From positions 1-52,285 of the IMG/VR virus record IMGVR_UViG_3300009149_000045: DNA of 52,285 nt. One strand, given 5' to 3'. The DNA comes from a virus. The position numbers were made by a program, and so were the translations under genes. Below the pieces are notes generated by a model. That model was given only the letters and a program-made list of their open reading frames with translations, did not search any database and was not told the origin of the DNA. This document shows positions 36,291 to 43,989 of the stretch, piece after piece (position 1 is the stretch's first letter; every line of letters starts with the position of its first letter).

Positions 36291-36771
36291 AGAAATCGTT
36301 GGTGTAAGGTTTATATCAGGACTTACATTTTATGCATTAGGTATGGTTGCCGGAATAATTATTTTTAACTATTTTATACAATATACCGAAGAAAAACACT
36401 CAAAGATCGGAAGCTATAAAACAGAATCTGGTACAGAAGTTGATATTGTAGTGGCAAAGAATAAAGATGGGCAGGTCTTATCTATTGAAGCTAAAAATAT
36501 AAGTATCCCATTCTTTGAAAATAATTATCGTTCGGCTATGATTACTTCAGACAGAGTTATATATAGTAATTCAAAACCAACATTATTGATGAATCCCATT
36601 GTGTATAAATATGAAAAGGACGGAAAAACGATAAAGGCTAAATTAAGCGGTGATTTTGGAGAAATAGTTCTAAACATAATCAACAAAGAATCACCACTAG
36701 ATTCGTTAAAAATATGGGGAAACACAAGCATAGAAGTATACAATCCTTTAACAGAAGAGATTAAAAAATGA
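36280..36771 (+). CDS. Single-pass membrane protein (163 aa)
   Basis: Of the in-frame ATG codons at 36268, 36277 and 36280, I prefer 36280, giving 163 residues. One hydrophobic segment (FYALGMVAGIIIFNYFI, about residues 17-33) predicts an N-terminal membrane anchor without a signal-peptidase site, followed by a soluble beta-rich domain of about 125 residues, probably outside the cytoplasm. It overlaps the upstream gene by 11 bases and the exonuclease gene by four. It could act at the host envelope; no family is recognised. Confidence 0.55.
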   Translation: MKLKEIVGVRFISGLTFYALGMVAGIIIFNYFIQYTEEKHSKIGSYKTESGTEVDIVVAKNKDGQVLSIEAKNISIPFFENNYRSAMITSDRVIYSNSKPTLLMNPIVYKYEKDGKTIKAKLSGDFGEIVLNIINKESPLDSLKIWGNTSIEVYNPLTEEIKK

Positions 36772-37724
36772 AAAAGATAGCTGTGCTGGATGGGAATGGA
36801 ATATCGTATGGAATTTATCATCAATTTGCAACCAGTCCACAAGGTATCCTTAAGACCTCTGTTGGATTAAGCACAACAATATTATATGGAATGATTAGAG
36901 TACTAAATTCATTAACAGAAAAACAAAATTTTGATAAGTGTGTTGTTTGTTGGGATATGTATGGTTCGAAATACAGAAAAAAATTATGGTCTGGATACAA
37001 AGCAGAAAGAAAAACAAAAACTTCTCCATTTGACTTAAAAGATTATTATCAAGAACTAGATGATACAAGGTTATTCTTAGGTAAAATGGGAGTTTTGCAA
37101 GGAATGGCAAAATATGTAGAAGCTGATGATCTAATTGGTTGGTTGGCAGTAAAATTATCTAAAGAAGATAAAGTAGTAATCGTTTCAAATGATAAGGATT
37201 TCTTTCAAATTCCTAGAAAACGCATAAAGTTATATAGACCAATAAAAGATGAAGTGCTGTGTGAAGAAGATATTAAAGATATGTTTGAATTACCTAAATC
37301 TCGAGATTATGCTAAAATATTAGCGTTGGTCGGAGATAAAGATGAAGTCCCAGGTATTTTTAGATTAGGTCCAAAGACAGCCATAAAAATACTAAAAGAG
37401 TATGATTGGAATTTAACTAAGTTAGTTAATGAATATGAAAAAGTATTTGCAGTCGAAAGAGATGGAGATAAAAAATTATTAAAAGATATAGAACCATCTC
37501 GAAAAATAGCGTATAGACTTGCTAGAATAAGAACTAGAGACGCGATGTATTTAGGATGGGAAAGAAAACGTTTGTATTCCACTTGGCGTAGTATAAATAA
37601 TAAAAAAGAAATAGGCATTAGAGCTATTGTGCAATTATCAGAAATTTTAGAATTTAAGAGTATAAACTTATTATCAATCCTAAAAAGAATAGGGGTAAAT
37701 ATTAAGAAAAGGAAGAAAAAATGA
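36768..37724 (+). CDS. 5'-3' exonuclease / flap endonuclease (T5-exonuclease type)
   Basis: The 318-residue product has the PIN-like FEN layout: IAVLDGNGISYG with the first metal Asp, CVVCWDMYGSKYRKKL then YKAER, VEADDLIGWLA, VIVSNDKDFFQI and LVGDKDEVPGI followed by the helix-hairpin-helix GPKTAIKILKEY. All the acidic metal residues appear present. The enzyme removes RNA primers and flaps, working with the phage LigA, since the phage polymerase is DnaE-type and lacks this activity. It is coupled to the next gene by ATGA. Confidence 0.9.
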   Translation: MKKIAVLDGNGISYGIYHQFATSPQGILKTSVGLSTTILYGMIRVLNSLTEKQNFDKCVVCWDMYGSKYRKKLWSGYKAERKTKTSPFDLKDYYQELDDTRLFLGKMGVLQGMAKYVEADDLIGWLAVKLSKEDKVVIVSNDKDFFQIPRKRIKLYRPIKDEVLCEEDIKDMFELPKSRDYAKILALVGDKDEVPGIFRLGPKTAIKILKEYDWNLTKLVNEYEKVFAVERDGDKKLLKDIEPSRKIAYRLARIRTRDAMYLGWERKRLYSTWRSINNKKEIGIRAIVQLSEILEFKSINLLSILKRIGVNIKKRKKK

Positions 37725-38473
37725 TTATATTAACGGGTGCGACTGGAAAACTTGGAAGTGCTTTATATAAGAATCTAAGAAGTTTTAATCGAAAAATCTT
37801 AACACCTTCAAGGCAAGAAATGAATTTGCAAGATGGAGATAGTATTAGTGATTATTTATATAATGTTGATAATTCTTTAAATGATAAGAGTAAAGTATCA
37901 GTTATCCACTGTGCAGCAATGATAGGAGCGAAAGCCTGCGAAGATGATAAAGATAAAGCTTATAATACGAACGTGTTAGGTACAAGAAACATTGCTCGTA
38001 TTTGTAGTTTTTTAGGATGGCATATGTATTATATAAGCACTGATTATGTATTTGATGGAAGAAAGGGAAATTATTCTGAAAATGATACCCCTAATCCTTT
38101 AACTTATTATTCTTTGACAAAATTGCTAGGAGAAGAATCCGTATTATCATTAAATAAAAAAGTTATAAGATTATCACATTTTCCAGATGTATGTAATTAT
38201 AAATCAGCATATGCTGATAAAATTACAAGTGCATTATTGACGACAGAAATGGCTTACTTATTAAGTGGGGTTATATATAAATTAGAAAAAGCCAATTTTG
38301 TGAAATTAGATATAAATAGAAGGCTTATACACATTGGAGGAAAACCTAAATCATTTTATGATCTTGCTAAGAAAAGTAGTTTAAACGTAGAAAAAGCTAA
38401 AGCGCCAGAAGGAACACCTATGGATACTTCTTTTAATTTATCAAAAATGCGTATGATATTAGGAGAAAAATAA
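37721..38473 (+). CDS. RmlD-like NAD(P)-dependent sugar reductase
   Basis: The 250-residue product is a short-chain dehydrogenase-type enzyme. It has the nucleotide motif LTGATGKLGSAL (G6, G9, G12), HCAAMIGAKACEDD with the conserved NAD-side Ala, YISTDYVFDG with the RmlD-type Thr-Asp, and YYSLTKLLGE carrying the Tyr-x3-Lys catalytic pair. It is close to dTDP-4-dehydrorhamnose reductases, though a little short. It overlaps the exonuclease gene and the RmlC-like gene by one codon or less, so it is part of a nucleotide-sugar cluster. Confidence 0.8.
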   Translation: MIILTGATGKLGSALYKNLRSFNRKILTPSRQEMNLQDGDSISDYLYNVDNSLNDKSKVSVIHCAAMIGAKACEDDKDKAYNTNVLGTRNIARICSFLGWHMYYISTDYVFDGRKGNYSENDTPNPLTYYSLTKLLGEESVLSLNKKVIRLSHFPDVCNYKSAYADKITSALLTTEMAYLLSGVIYKLEKANFVKLDINRRLIHIGGKPKSFYDLAKKSSLNVEKAKAPEGTPMDTSFNLSKMRMILGEK

Positions 38474-39060
38474 TGTATAAGTACATTGAAGATTTTAATG
38501 GCCTAAAACTTATTGAATACAAGATTTATTCTGATAATCGTGGTCACTTTGAAGAATTGTATAAAGCTTCTAAATACCATAAACTCCCCGAAATGTCACA
38601 ATGGAATCATTCATTTAGTAAAAAAGGGGTTTTTAGGGGTATGCATTTTCAATGGAATCCTTTTATGGGTAAGCTAGTAACTTGCCTAAGTGGTTCCATC
38701 TATGATGCAGTAATTGATATTAGAAAAGATTCTCCAACCTACGGAGATCATTGCCTAGTTTCTTTATGTGAAGAAGATGGAACCTCTTTATGGGTTCCAC
38801 CCGGATTTGCTCACGGATTTTTTGCTACAGAAGATTCTAACGTAATATATGGCTGTAGCGGTGAATATAATGGACACTGTGAAGCTGGGATAAGTTATAA
38901 AATAATATCGGAAACTTTGTTATCTTCTATAGATGTATTGTTCCATTGCGACTACGCTTGCGATGATTTTTTGATGACAGATAAAGATAGAAATGCACAA
39001 TCTTTGGAAGAGTGGGAAAAGAATCCTGATAGTAACGTATTTACTTATGAGGAGGTATAA
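38473..39060 (+). CDS. rmlC: RmlC-like dTDP-4-dehydrorhamnose 3,5-epimerase
   Basis: The 195-residue length and motifs fit RmlC: DNRGHFEELY near the start, GVFRGMHFQ with the catalytic His58, YDAVIDIRKDSPTYG (Asp82, Arg84, Ser87) and WVPPGFAHGFFA. The enzyme epimerises 4-keto-6-deoxy sugars bound to dTDP, with RmlD doing the reduction. Full rhamnose synthesis also needs RmlA and RmlB, which are not in this window and could come from the host. The gene abuts RmlD by a TAATG overlap. Confidence 0.85.
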   Translation: MYKYIEDFNGLKLIEYKIYSDNRGHFEELYKASKYHKLPEMSQWNHSFSKKGVFRGMHFQWNPFMGKLVTCLSGSIYDAVIDIRKDSPTYGDHCLVSLCEEDGTSLWVPPGFAHGFFATEDSNVIYGCSGEYNGHCEAGISYKIISETLLSSIDVLFHCDYACDDFLMTDKDRNAQSLEEWEKNPDSNVFTYEEV

Positions 39061-39061
39061 G

Positions 39062-39172
39062 ATGGCAGCTAAAAAGAAAAAGAAGAAGAACCAAGTTATT
39101 AAGGCTTTTGTATCTGATGAAAAAAAGAACGACGTTACAATTAAAAATCATCATAAAGGAAATAAGAAATGA
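39062..39172 (+). CDS. Very basic 36-residue peptide
   Basis: An ATG at 39062, 6 bases after a strong GGAGG, opens a 36-codon frame starting MAAKKKKKKNQ and ending HHKGNKK, and closing with ATGA overlapping the epimerase start (39169). Ribosome site quality, coupling and codon use support it as a real gene. It would bind nucleic acid or acidic partners by charge, but function is unknown. Confidence 0.55.
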   Translation: MAAKKKKKKNQVIKAFVSDEKKNDVTIKNHHKGNKK

Positions 39173-40191
39173 GTAATATAATAGTGACTGGCGGTTTTGG
39201 ATATGTTGGATCATTGGTCGTCGAGAAATTATACAATGATGGAATACTTCCACATGTAATTGATAAAGGGTTCTTTGGAATAGATTCTGTATATAAGTCT
39301 ATGTATCAAAACTACTTTAAGTCTTTTACAGAATATAAAGAAAAGTGTAATTTTTGCGAAGGTGATACAATTATACATCTTGGTGGATTAAGCAATGATC
39401 CGATGGCAGATTATAGTAAAGAAGCAAACACAAGATTTAATACTAACTTCACAAACGATATAGCAAGCTTATTCGGAGAATCTGGCGGAAAGCGTTTTAT
39501 TTATGCTTCTACTGCAAGTGTGTATGGATTTAACGATAACAAAGTAACAGAAGAAACTAAGGTTAATCCAAATTCTGCATATGCAAAAAGTAAATATGCC
39601 GCAGAACAAATATTACAAGAATTGTCTAAAAAACACGGATTTGAATTGATAATAATTAGAAAAGCTACGTGTATGGGATTAAGCCCTAGACCAAGATTTG
39701 ATCTAGTAGTAAACACAATGCTTGCGAATGCATATAAACATGATAAAATATATTTACATGCTGGTGGAGAGACTTGGAGACCATTAGTCCATGTAGCTGA
39801 TGCTGCGGAATGTTATAAATATTTCGCATTAAGTGAAAAGGAATTTAATGAACCTATGACTTTTAATTTAGTTCATAAAAATTACAGAGTTAGTGAATTA
39901 GGCTTGTATATTAAGGCCATGCTAAAAAGACAATTTGATAAAGATGTTGAAATAATTTCCGACTACGATGTAGGTGAGTGTAGAAGCTATATGATGGACG
40001 GAACAAAATTAAAAGATTTTGGATTTGAAACTAAGATTGGTGTGCTTAAAACAATAGGCGAAATTTGGAATGTACTTCAGGGTGGAATTAATCCAGATGA
40101 CCCAATTAATAGAAATATTGATTGGCTCTTAAATTGTGAGCGTGTTTGTAAGTGTATGGGCCATAAATTTGACTTGTTAGAACAGTATTAA
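39169..40191 (+). CDS. NAD-dependent nucleotide-sugar epimerase/dehydratase
   Basis: The 340-residue product is an extended SDR enzyme: IIVTGGFGYVGSLVVEKL at the start, IIHLGGLSNDPMADY, FIYASTASVYG, and SAYAKSKYAAEQIL with the Tyr-x3-Lys pair. The C-terminal part (RPLVHVADAAECYKYF) matches GalE/WbpP-like sugar-binding sequence. It probably interconverts a UDP-, GDP- or dTDP-sugar. With RmlC and RmlD before it, it may supply an activated sugar to the glycosyltransferases at 1817 and 32155. Confidence 0.85.
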   Translation: MSNIIVTGGFGYVGSLVVEKLYNDGILPHVIDKGFFGIDSVYKSMYQNYFKSFTEYKEKCNFCEGDTIIHLGGLSNDPMADYSKEANTRFNTNFTNDIASLFGESGGKRFIYASTASVYGFNDNKVTEETKVNPNSAYAKSKYAAEQILQELSKKHGFELIIIRKATCMGLSPRPRFDLVVNTMLANAYKHDKIYLHAGGETWRPLVHVADAAECYKYFALSEKEFNEPMTFNLVHKNYRVSELGLYIKAMLKRQFDKDVEIISDYDVGECRSYMMDGTKLKDFGFETKIGVLKTIGEIWNVLQGGINPDDPINRNIDWLLNCERVCKCMGHKFDLLEQY

Positions 40192-40230
40192 AGCGTTCCT
40201 AGACAACAATTTAATAAGGGGGTACTGGTA

Positions 40231-40404
40231 ATGTTAATAGGTAATGGAGAAGCACCTAGGGAACAAAACAAACAAAACGTATCAGATGAACAGAAACCTG
40301 TAGACTATTGGATGTGTTTAGTTTTCTTTATGTTTCTGTGCTTGTGTTTTTTAGGAATTAAGGAGATAGTTGATATTCTATTAAAGTATGACTTGTGGTG
40401 GTGA
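40231..40404 (+). CDS. Small single-pass membrane protein (57 aa)
   Basis: An ATG at 40231 behind AAGGGGG opens a 57-codon frame. The N-terminal 25 residues are polar, then comes one membrane segment (WMCLVFFMFLCLCFLGI), and the end is LLKYDLWW. The stop is followed after 14 bases by the ATG of the thymidylate-synthase-like gene. It may be a small envelope peptide, for instance involved in lysis or superinfection control; there is no direct evidence. Confidence 0.55.
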   Translation: MLIGNGEAPREQNKQNVSDEQKPVDYWMCLVFFMFLCLCFLGIKEIVDILLKYDLWW

Positions 40405-40418
40405 CACGGGAGAAATTT

Positions 40419-41513
40419 ATGTACGCAAGGTCAGCAAGAAATTTACAAGAATCATGCCACATAATTTTAAAAGATGTAATGGAATATGGAAAAGAAGTAA
40501 GACCAAGAGGTGTTTTAACAAAAGAATTGCGCCCATATTTAATGAAGATTGAAGATCCAACTGCAAGAACTTTATTATATCCTAAACGTGGTAATAATCC
40601 TTTTCACGCGTTAGCTGAAACAATGTGGATATTAGCTGGTAGAAACGACATAGAATGGTTATCAAAATTTTTACCAAGGGCTAAGGATTTTTCAGATGAC
40701 GGCAAAACTTGGCGAGCCGGGTACGGCCCTAGAATAAGGGCATATGAAGGTATCGATGATAATAACCATGCAGTTTATGTAGACCAAATAAACTACATTA
40801 TTGAATGTTTGAAAAAGGATCCAGAAAGTAGGCAAGCTACAATTATAATTTGGAATCCAGCAAAAGAATGCACTATAAAAGAATCAAAGGACTATGCATG
40901 TAATCAGCGACTCCATTTTGTGATACGAGATAATAAACTTGAATGTGAAGCAGTTGCGCGTTCGACAGATGCAATCTGGGGTTATTCTAGTATAAATGTT
41001 TACGAATGGACAGTCCTACAGGAAATGATAGCTAAAGCATTAAAAGTTCAGGCAGGGCCGTTTTATTTTTATTCGTCGTCTATGCATATTTACGAACGCC
41101 ACTTTGAGAAGGCAGAAAAATTAATAGACTCTTATATAAAATTACCAGAAGTGCCAAAATTTAGATTTGCTTCCCACATTCATGAATTAGACATGGAGGA
41201 ATATTTATGCGAAATACAAGCAATGTGTAGTTATATATTGAGTGGAAATATTTATTGTGCAGACATAAGGTTTGTAATCCTTGAAGAAATATATCTGATT
41301 CTAAAAACATACCTTTCTTTTATAGATATCTACGAGCTTAATACCGTAAAGAATAATAAAGACCTATATGACTTTATTCATAAAGCGAATCCAGAATTTA
41401 TTAATATTGATTATACTGACCTTAAAGTGTCATGTGTTTGGTGGTTTATGAAAAAAATAAATAAAGATGCTTCAATTGGTGAAGCATTAGACTTTGTTAA
41501 AGACATGCGCTAG
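40419..41513 (+). CDS. Thymidylate synthase family enzyme (dUMP-type)
   Basis: The ATG at 40419 follows GGGAG by six bases; in-frame GTG codons from 40395 lie inside the upstream gene. The 364-residue product has the family motifs: ETMWILAGRND (67-77), TWRAGYGPRI, VDQINYIIECLKKDPESRQA (121-140, with the phosphate Arg), catalytic Cys161 in DYACNQRLHF, RSTDAIWGYSSIN (181-193) and SSSMHIYERH. Asn193 stands where dUMP-using enzymes have Asn and dCMP hydroxymethylases have Asp, so dUMP is the likely substrate. It may make dTMP, or hydroxymethyl-dUMP as in SPO1. The extra C-terminal 130 residues are not typical. Confidence 0.8.
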   Translation: MYARSARNLQESCHIILKDVMEYGKEVRPRGVLTKELRPYLMKIEDPTARTLLYPKRGNNPFHALAETMWILAGRNDIEWLSKFLPRAKDFSDDGKTWRAGYGPRIRAYEGIDDNNHAVYVDQINYIIECLKKDPESRQATIIIWNPAKECTIKESKDYACNQRLHFVIRDNKLECEAVARSTDAIWGYSSINVYEWTVLQEMIAKALKVQAGPFYFYSSSMHIYERHFEKAEKLIDSYIKLPEVPKFRFASHIHELDMEEYLCEIQAMCSYILSGNIYCADIRFVILEEIYLILKTYLSFIDIYELNTVKNNKDLYDFIHKANPEFINIDYTDLKVSCVWWFMKKINKDASIGEALDFVKDMR

Positions 41514-41522
41514 GAGAATGTA

Positions 41523-41876
41523 ATGGAAATTTTGGTCTATTGTGGTATCGCGGTATTGGTTCTTTTTGGCTTGGTTCAAGTTATTGAAATTGGTAAATGG
41601 CTAAAGGCTGTTTTGAAGACTACAGAAGCCTACGGTACTAAGATTTGGGATGTTGCATATGACGCGATTGGCAGGGTTCAGCAAGAATTTGTTGTGCCGA
41701 TTAAGCTAAAACATGGTGGAAAACTGACGGAAGCTGACATAAGCACTGCTAACGCAAAAGTTCGAGCTTATCTCGAAGCTGACCTAGAGAAGCTAGGTAT
41801 TGCAGTCAAGAAAGATATTATAGATATGAAACTTCCTGGGATGATAGAATTCGCAGTAAAGAAACTTAAGGGGTAA
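41523..41876 (+). CDS. Small membrane-anchored protein, possible LLH-type holin
   Basis: The 117-residue product, behind AGGAGAATGTA, begins with one hydrophobic segment (YCGIAVLVLFGLVQVIEI) followed by amphipathic helices. The part VRAYLEADLEKLGIAVKKDI and the closing IEFAVKKLKG resemble the end of LL-H family holins (a Gly-Ile then an acidic/hydrophobic helix before an IEAAV-like motif). Codons are richer in G and C than neighbours, implying strong expression. A holin is therefore possible, but no lysin is seen nearby; a different membrane role is the alternative. Confidence 0.45.
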   Translation: MEILVYCGIAVLVLFGLVQVIEIGKWLKAVLKTTEAYGTKIWDVAYDAIGRVQQEFVVPIKLKHGGKLTEADISTANAKVRAYLEADLEKLGIAVKKDIIDMKLPGMIEFAVKKLKG

Positions 41877-41879
41877 AGT

Positions 41880-42251
41880 ATGACAAAATATTTATACGAA
41901 TGTGAAATGTGCGAGGATTCGTGTAAGACAGTTAGACATCAGATGTCAGAAAATCCGGTGATACTCTGCGATAACTGTTTGAATCCCATGTATAGAGTTA
42001 TAACAGGTGGACAAAAATTTATCATAAAAGAAGAGAATTGTGCAGAATCAACAAAGCCGGACTCTTATTTTGCAAATGCAGAATGGAATAGGAAACAGAA
42101 TCAGAAAAAGAAACGTAAAATGGCTAGAGAAAAATTGCGTGATAAAGATAAAGAAACTATGGATAAGCTGCACAACAAAATTAGTAATATGGAAAGAGTA
42201 GGAAAAGAAGAAGAATCTGCAAAACTAATTCAGCAGATAGATAAGTTATGA
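41880..42251 (+). CDS. FmdB-like zinc-ribbon protein
   Basis: The 123-residue product starts with a zinc ribbon: YECEMCEDSC and ILCDNCLNPMYRVITGG, that is two CxxC-like pairs spaced as in FmdB/putative regulatory zinc ribbons. After residue 55 it is a long, highly charged helix (KKKRKMAREKLRDKDKETMD), probably a coiled coil. It is three bases after the membrane protein gene. Role in transcription or assembly is unclear. Confidence 0.65.
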   Translation: MTKYLYECEMCEDSCKTVRHQMSENPVILCDNCLNPMYRVITGGQKFIIKEENCAESTKPDSYFANAEWNRKQNQKKKRKMAREKLRDKDKETMDKLHNKISNMERVGKEEESAKLIQQIDKL

Positions 42252-42257
42252 GAGACA

Positions 42258-43292
42258 ATGAGCAAAAAAACAGATGTAAAAGATTTTCTTTTAGAAATAC
42301 TTAAAATCGCAGGATGTAAAGGAATTAGAGAAGGTAAAGACAAGATAAATTGCTCATGCCCATTTCACAATCCCCGAAAGAATGAAAATTCTTTCGGGGT
42401 TAATTTTGTTGCTGAAGATAAAGGCTATCCATTTAAATGCATGAGTGGCAAATGTGATATAAGGGGTAATATTTATCAACTGATAGCACATATCTATAAG
42501 TGTTCGTATAAAAAAGCATTTAGGATATTTGAAAAAAGAGTTTTAATAAATCCAATAAATATGTCAATCTTGAAAGAACTTTTTAACCAGCTACATAACG
42601 AAATTAATGAAATTAATAATCAAACTGTAAAATTCCCACCTATATCAAAAACAACAATTCCAATGATGAAATATCTTAAATGGAGAAATGAAAACAAGCA
42701 ACATAATGTTATGAATCTAGAATATATAATCGATAGATATAAATTGTATTACTGTTCTGAAGGTAGATATATGAATAGAATAATCATGCCAATAAAAAAC
42801 GATAAAGGTGAATGGGAACAATTCAACGATAGATCCGTTTTACATGATACAGAAAGAAAATCACTACACACTTATGGAACAGATATAACTAATTTTATAC
42901 ACGGATTAAGTGAAAGCAGTGATAAGAAAAAAGTTATCATAACTGAAGGTTCTTTTGATATGTTTCAAGTAATTAGTGTAATACTAAGATCAAGCAAATT
43001 AAAAGGCTTCGGATGTGTTGATTGTATGGGTACACTAATAAGTGAGCAAAGGGCAATACTATTGTCTAAGGCGTTTGAGGAGGCCTTTATACTATTCGAT
43101 AATGATGATGCAGGAGTTAAGGCAGCGTTTAAGGCAAAGTGTATTTTGGATAATGATATGTGCGTTCACGACATAACCAGAAATATTCCAAAAAAGAAAG
43201 ATCCTGCGATATGCACTTATGGACAAATAGTAAAGGCTGTGACTTTAAAGTCACAGCCTAGATTGTTTTATTATAAGGATAAGATTAAATAG
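42258..43292 (+). CDS. DnaG-type DNA primase (zinc finger plus Toprim)
   Basis: The 344-residue product has a CHC2-type zinc finger (C34 and H37 in CPFHNPRK, C61 and C66 in FKCMSGKCD) and a Toprim domain with VIITEGSFDMFQV and AFILFDNDDAGVKAA. It is shorter than bacterial DnaG and lacks the C-terminal helicase-binding domain. It should make RNA primers at the fork for the DnaE-type polymerase. Its zinc-finger region contains a perfect 11-bp inverted repeat at 42372-42399, and its 3' end a 26-bp palindrome at 43234-43259. Confidence 0.88.
   Translation: MSKKTDVKDFLLEILKIAGCKGIREGKDKINCSCPFHNPRKNENSFGVNFVAEDKGYPFKCMSGKCDIRGNIYQLIAHIYKCSYKKAFRIFEKRVLINPINMSILKELFNQLHNEINEINNQTVKFPPISKTTIPMMKYLKWRNENKQHNVMNLEYIIDRYKLYYCSEGRYMNRIIMPIKNDKGEWEQFNDRSVLHDTERKSLHTYGTDITNFIHGLSESSDKKKVIITEGSFDMFQVISVILRSSKLKGFGCVDCMGTLISEQRAILLSKAFEEAFILFDNDDAGVKAAFKAKCILDNDMCVHDITRNIPKKKDPAICTYGQIVKAVTLKSQPRLFYYKDKIK
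42372..42399 (+). repeat. Terminator-like hairpin inside the primase gene
   Basis: An 11-bp perfect stem (42372-42382 and 42389-42399, CCCCGAAAGAA against TTCTTTCGGGG) with a 6-base loop is followed by TTAATTTTG. In the coding frame it spells part of the zinc finger. The strong stem with trailing T is like an intrinsic terminator or attenuator placed within a gene. Confidence 0.8.
43234..43259. repeat. 26-bp perfect palindrome at the primase 3' end
   Basis: AGGCTGTGACTTT and its exact reverse complement form a perfect 26-bp palindrome. It lies 31 bases before the primase stop and 35 bases from the end of the convergent minus-strand gene, so it may terminate transcription from both sides or bind a dimeric protein. 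Confidence 0.8.
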
Positions 43293-43293
43293 C

Positions 43294-43557
43294 CTATTCT
43301 AAAAATCTTAATTCACTAATATTAAACCATTCAATTTTACCATTTTCTGAATTACCAAGCATGACCCAACACACTATAATCTCTTCACTATTTGTTTCTT
43401 CTTTTGGTTTTATATCATTTGTAAACATGTTGCTATTAACAGACTTATCAATATCAATTGCAAGAACTTTATAAGGAATATATTTATCATCTTCTGTTTT
43501 TCGTTTCCAACCTTTTCTTGCTTTGCGAATTCCAACGTTAAACGGATTAAAGTACAT
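43294..43557 (-). CDS. Minus-strand hypothetical protein (87 aa)
   Basis: On the minus strand an ATG at 43557, with GGAGG eight bases upstream, opens an 87-codon frame. The product starts MYFNPFNVGIRKARKGWKRK and has a strand EEIIVCWVMLGN near the end. It overlaps the stop of the upstream minus gene by one base. It is the last gene of the only reverse operon in the window, converging with the primase with one base between stops. No family is recognised. Confidence 0.6.
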   Translation of the reverse strand: MYFNPFNVGIRKARKGWKRKTEDDKYIPYKVLAIDIDKSVNSNMFTNDIKPKEETNSEEIIVCWVMLGNSENGKIEWFNISELRFLE

Positions 43558-43979
43558 TATTTTCCTCCATATGAGTTGTTGTTCTTATATAACCTAAGGG
43601 AAAATGCATAAGAACTTTTCAGTTTAATATCTTTAGAATTAGCTGGATGCTCACTAATAGCTATTATCTTTTTCGCCCTTTTATTGATATGGAATATACT
43701 TGTCATTCTTAAATACGCAAGATTAATAAAATCTTTTTCAGTAATAAATCGTCCATTCTTAGAATAATATTTTGCAACTTTCACATACATACCAGGAAAA
43801 TAGAATTTCAGTCTTGGATAAATTAAAGAAGTAAACGTTTTCTTTATAGACTTATTCTCTTTGAAGATTTTTGTCCAATTTATTTCTTTATCTATAATTA
43901 TAGCAATCATGCTTTTGTATAATCTACCTTGTTTACATTTTAACCAAGGAAATAAAACCCTTTTTTTCTTTTTAATCAT
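43557..43979 (-). CDS. Minus-strand hypothetical basic protein (140 aa)
   Basis: I chose the ATG at 43979 because AAAGGTGA lies just upstream on the minus strand; another in-frame ATG at 44003 overlaps the neighbouring gene further. The 140-residue product is basic (MIKKKKRVLFPWLKCKQGR at the start) with aromatic-rich segments (LIYPRLKFYFPGMYVKVAKY). No enzymatic motif, membrane segment or zinc site is obvious. It sits between the interrupted glycosylase-like gene and the 87-residue gene. Confidence 0.55.
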   Translation of the reverse strand: MIKKKKRVLFPWLKCKQGRLYKSMIAIIIDKEINWTKIFKENKSIKKTFTSLIYPRLKFYFPGMYVKVAKYYSKNGRFITEKDFINLAYLRMTSIFHINKRAKKIIAISEHPANSKDIKLKSSYAFSLRLYKNNNSYGGK

Positions 43980-43989
43980 GATTTCACCT

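Noticed and set aside
41523-41876. Firm holin annotation
   Set aside because: The similarity to LL-H holins is only in the tail and one membrane segment; no endolysin gene is near.
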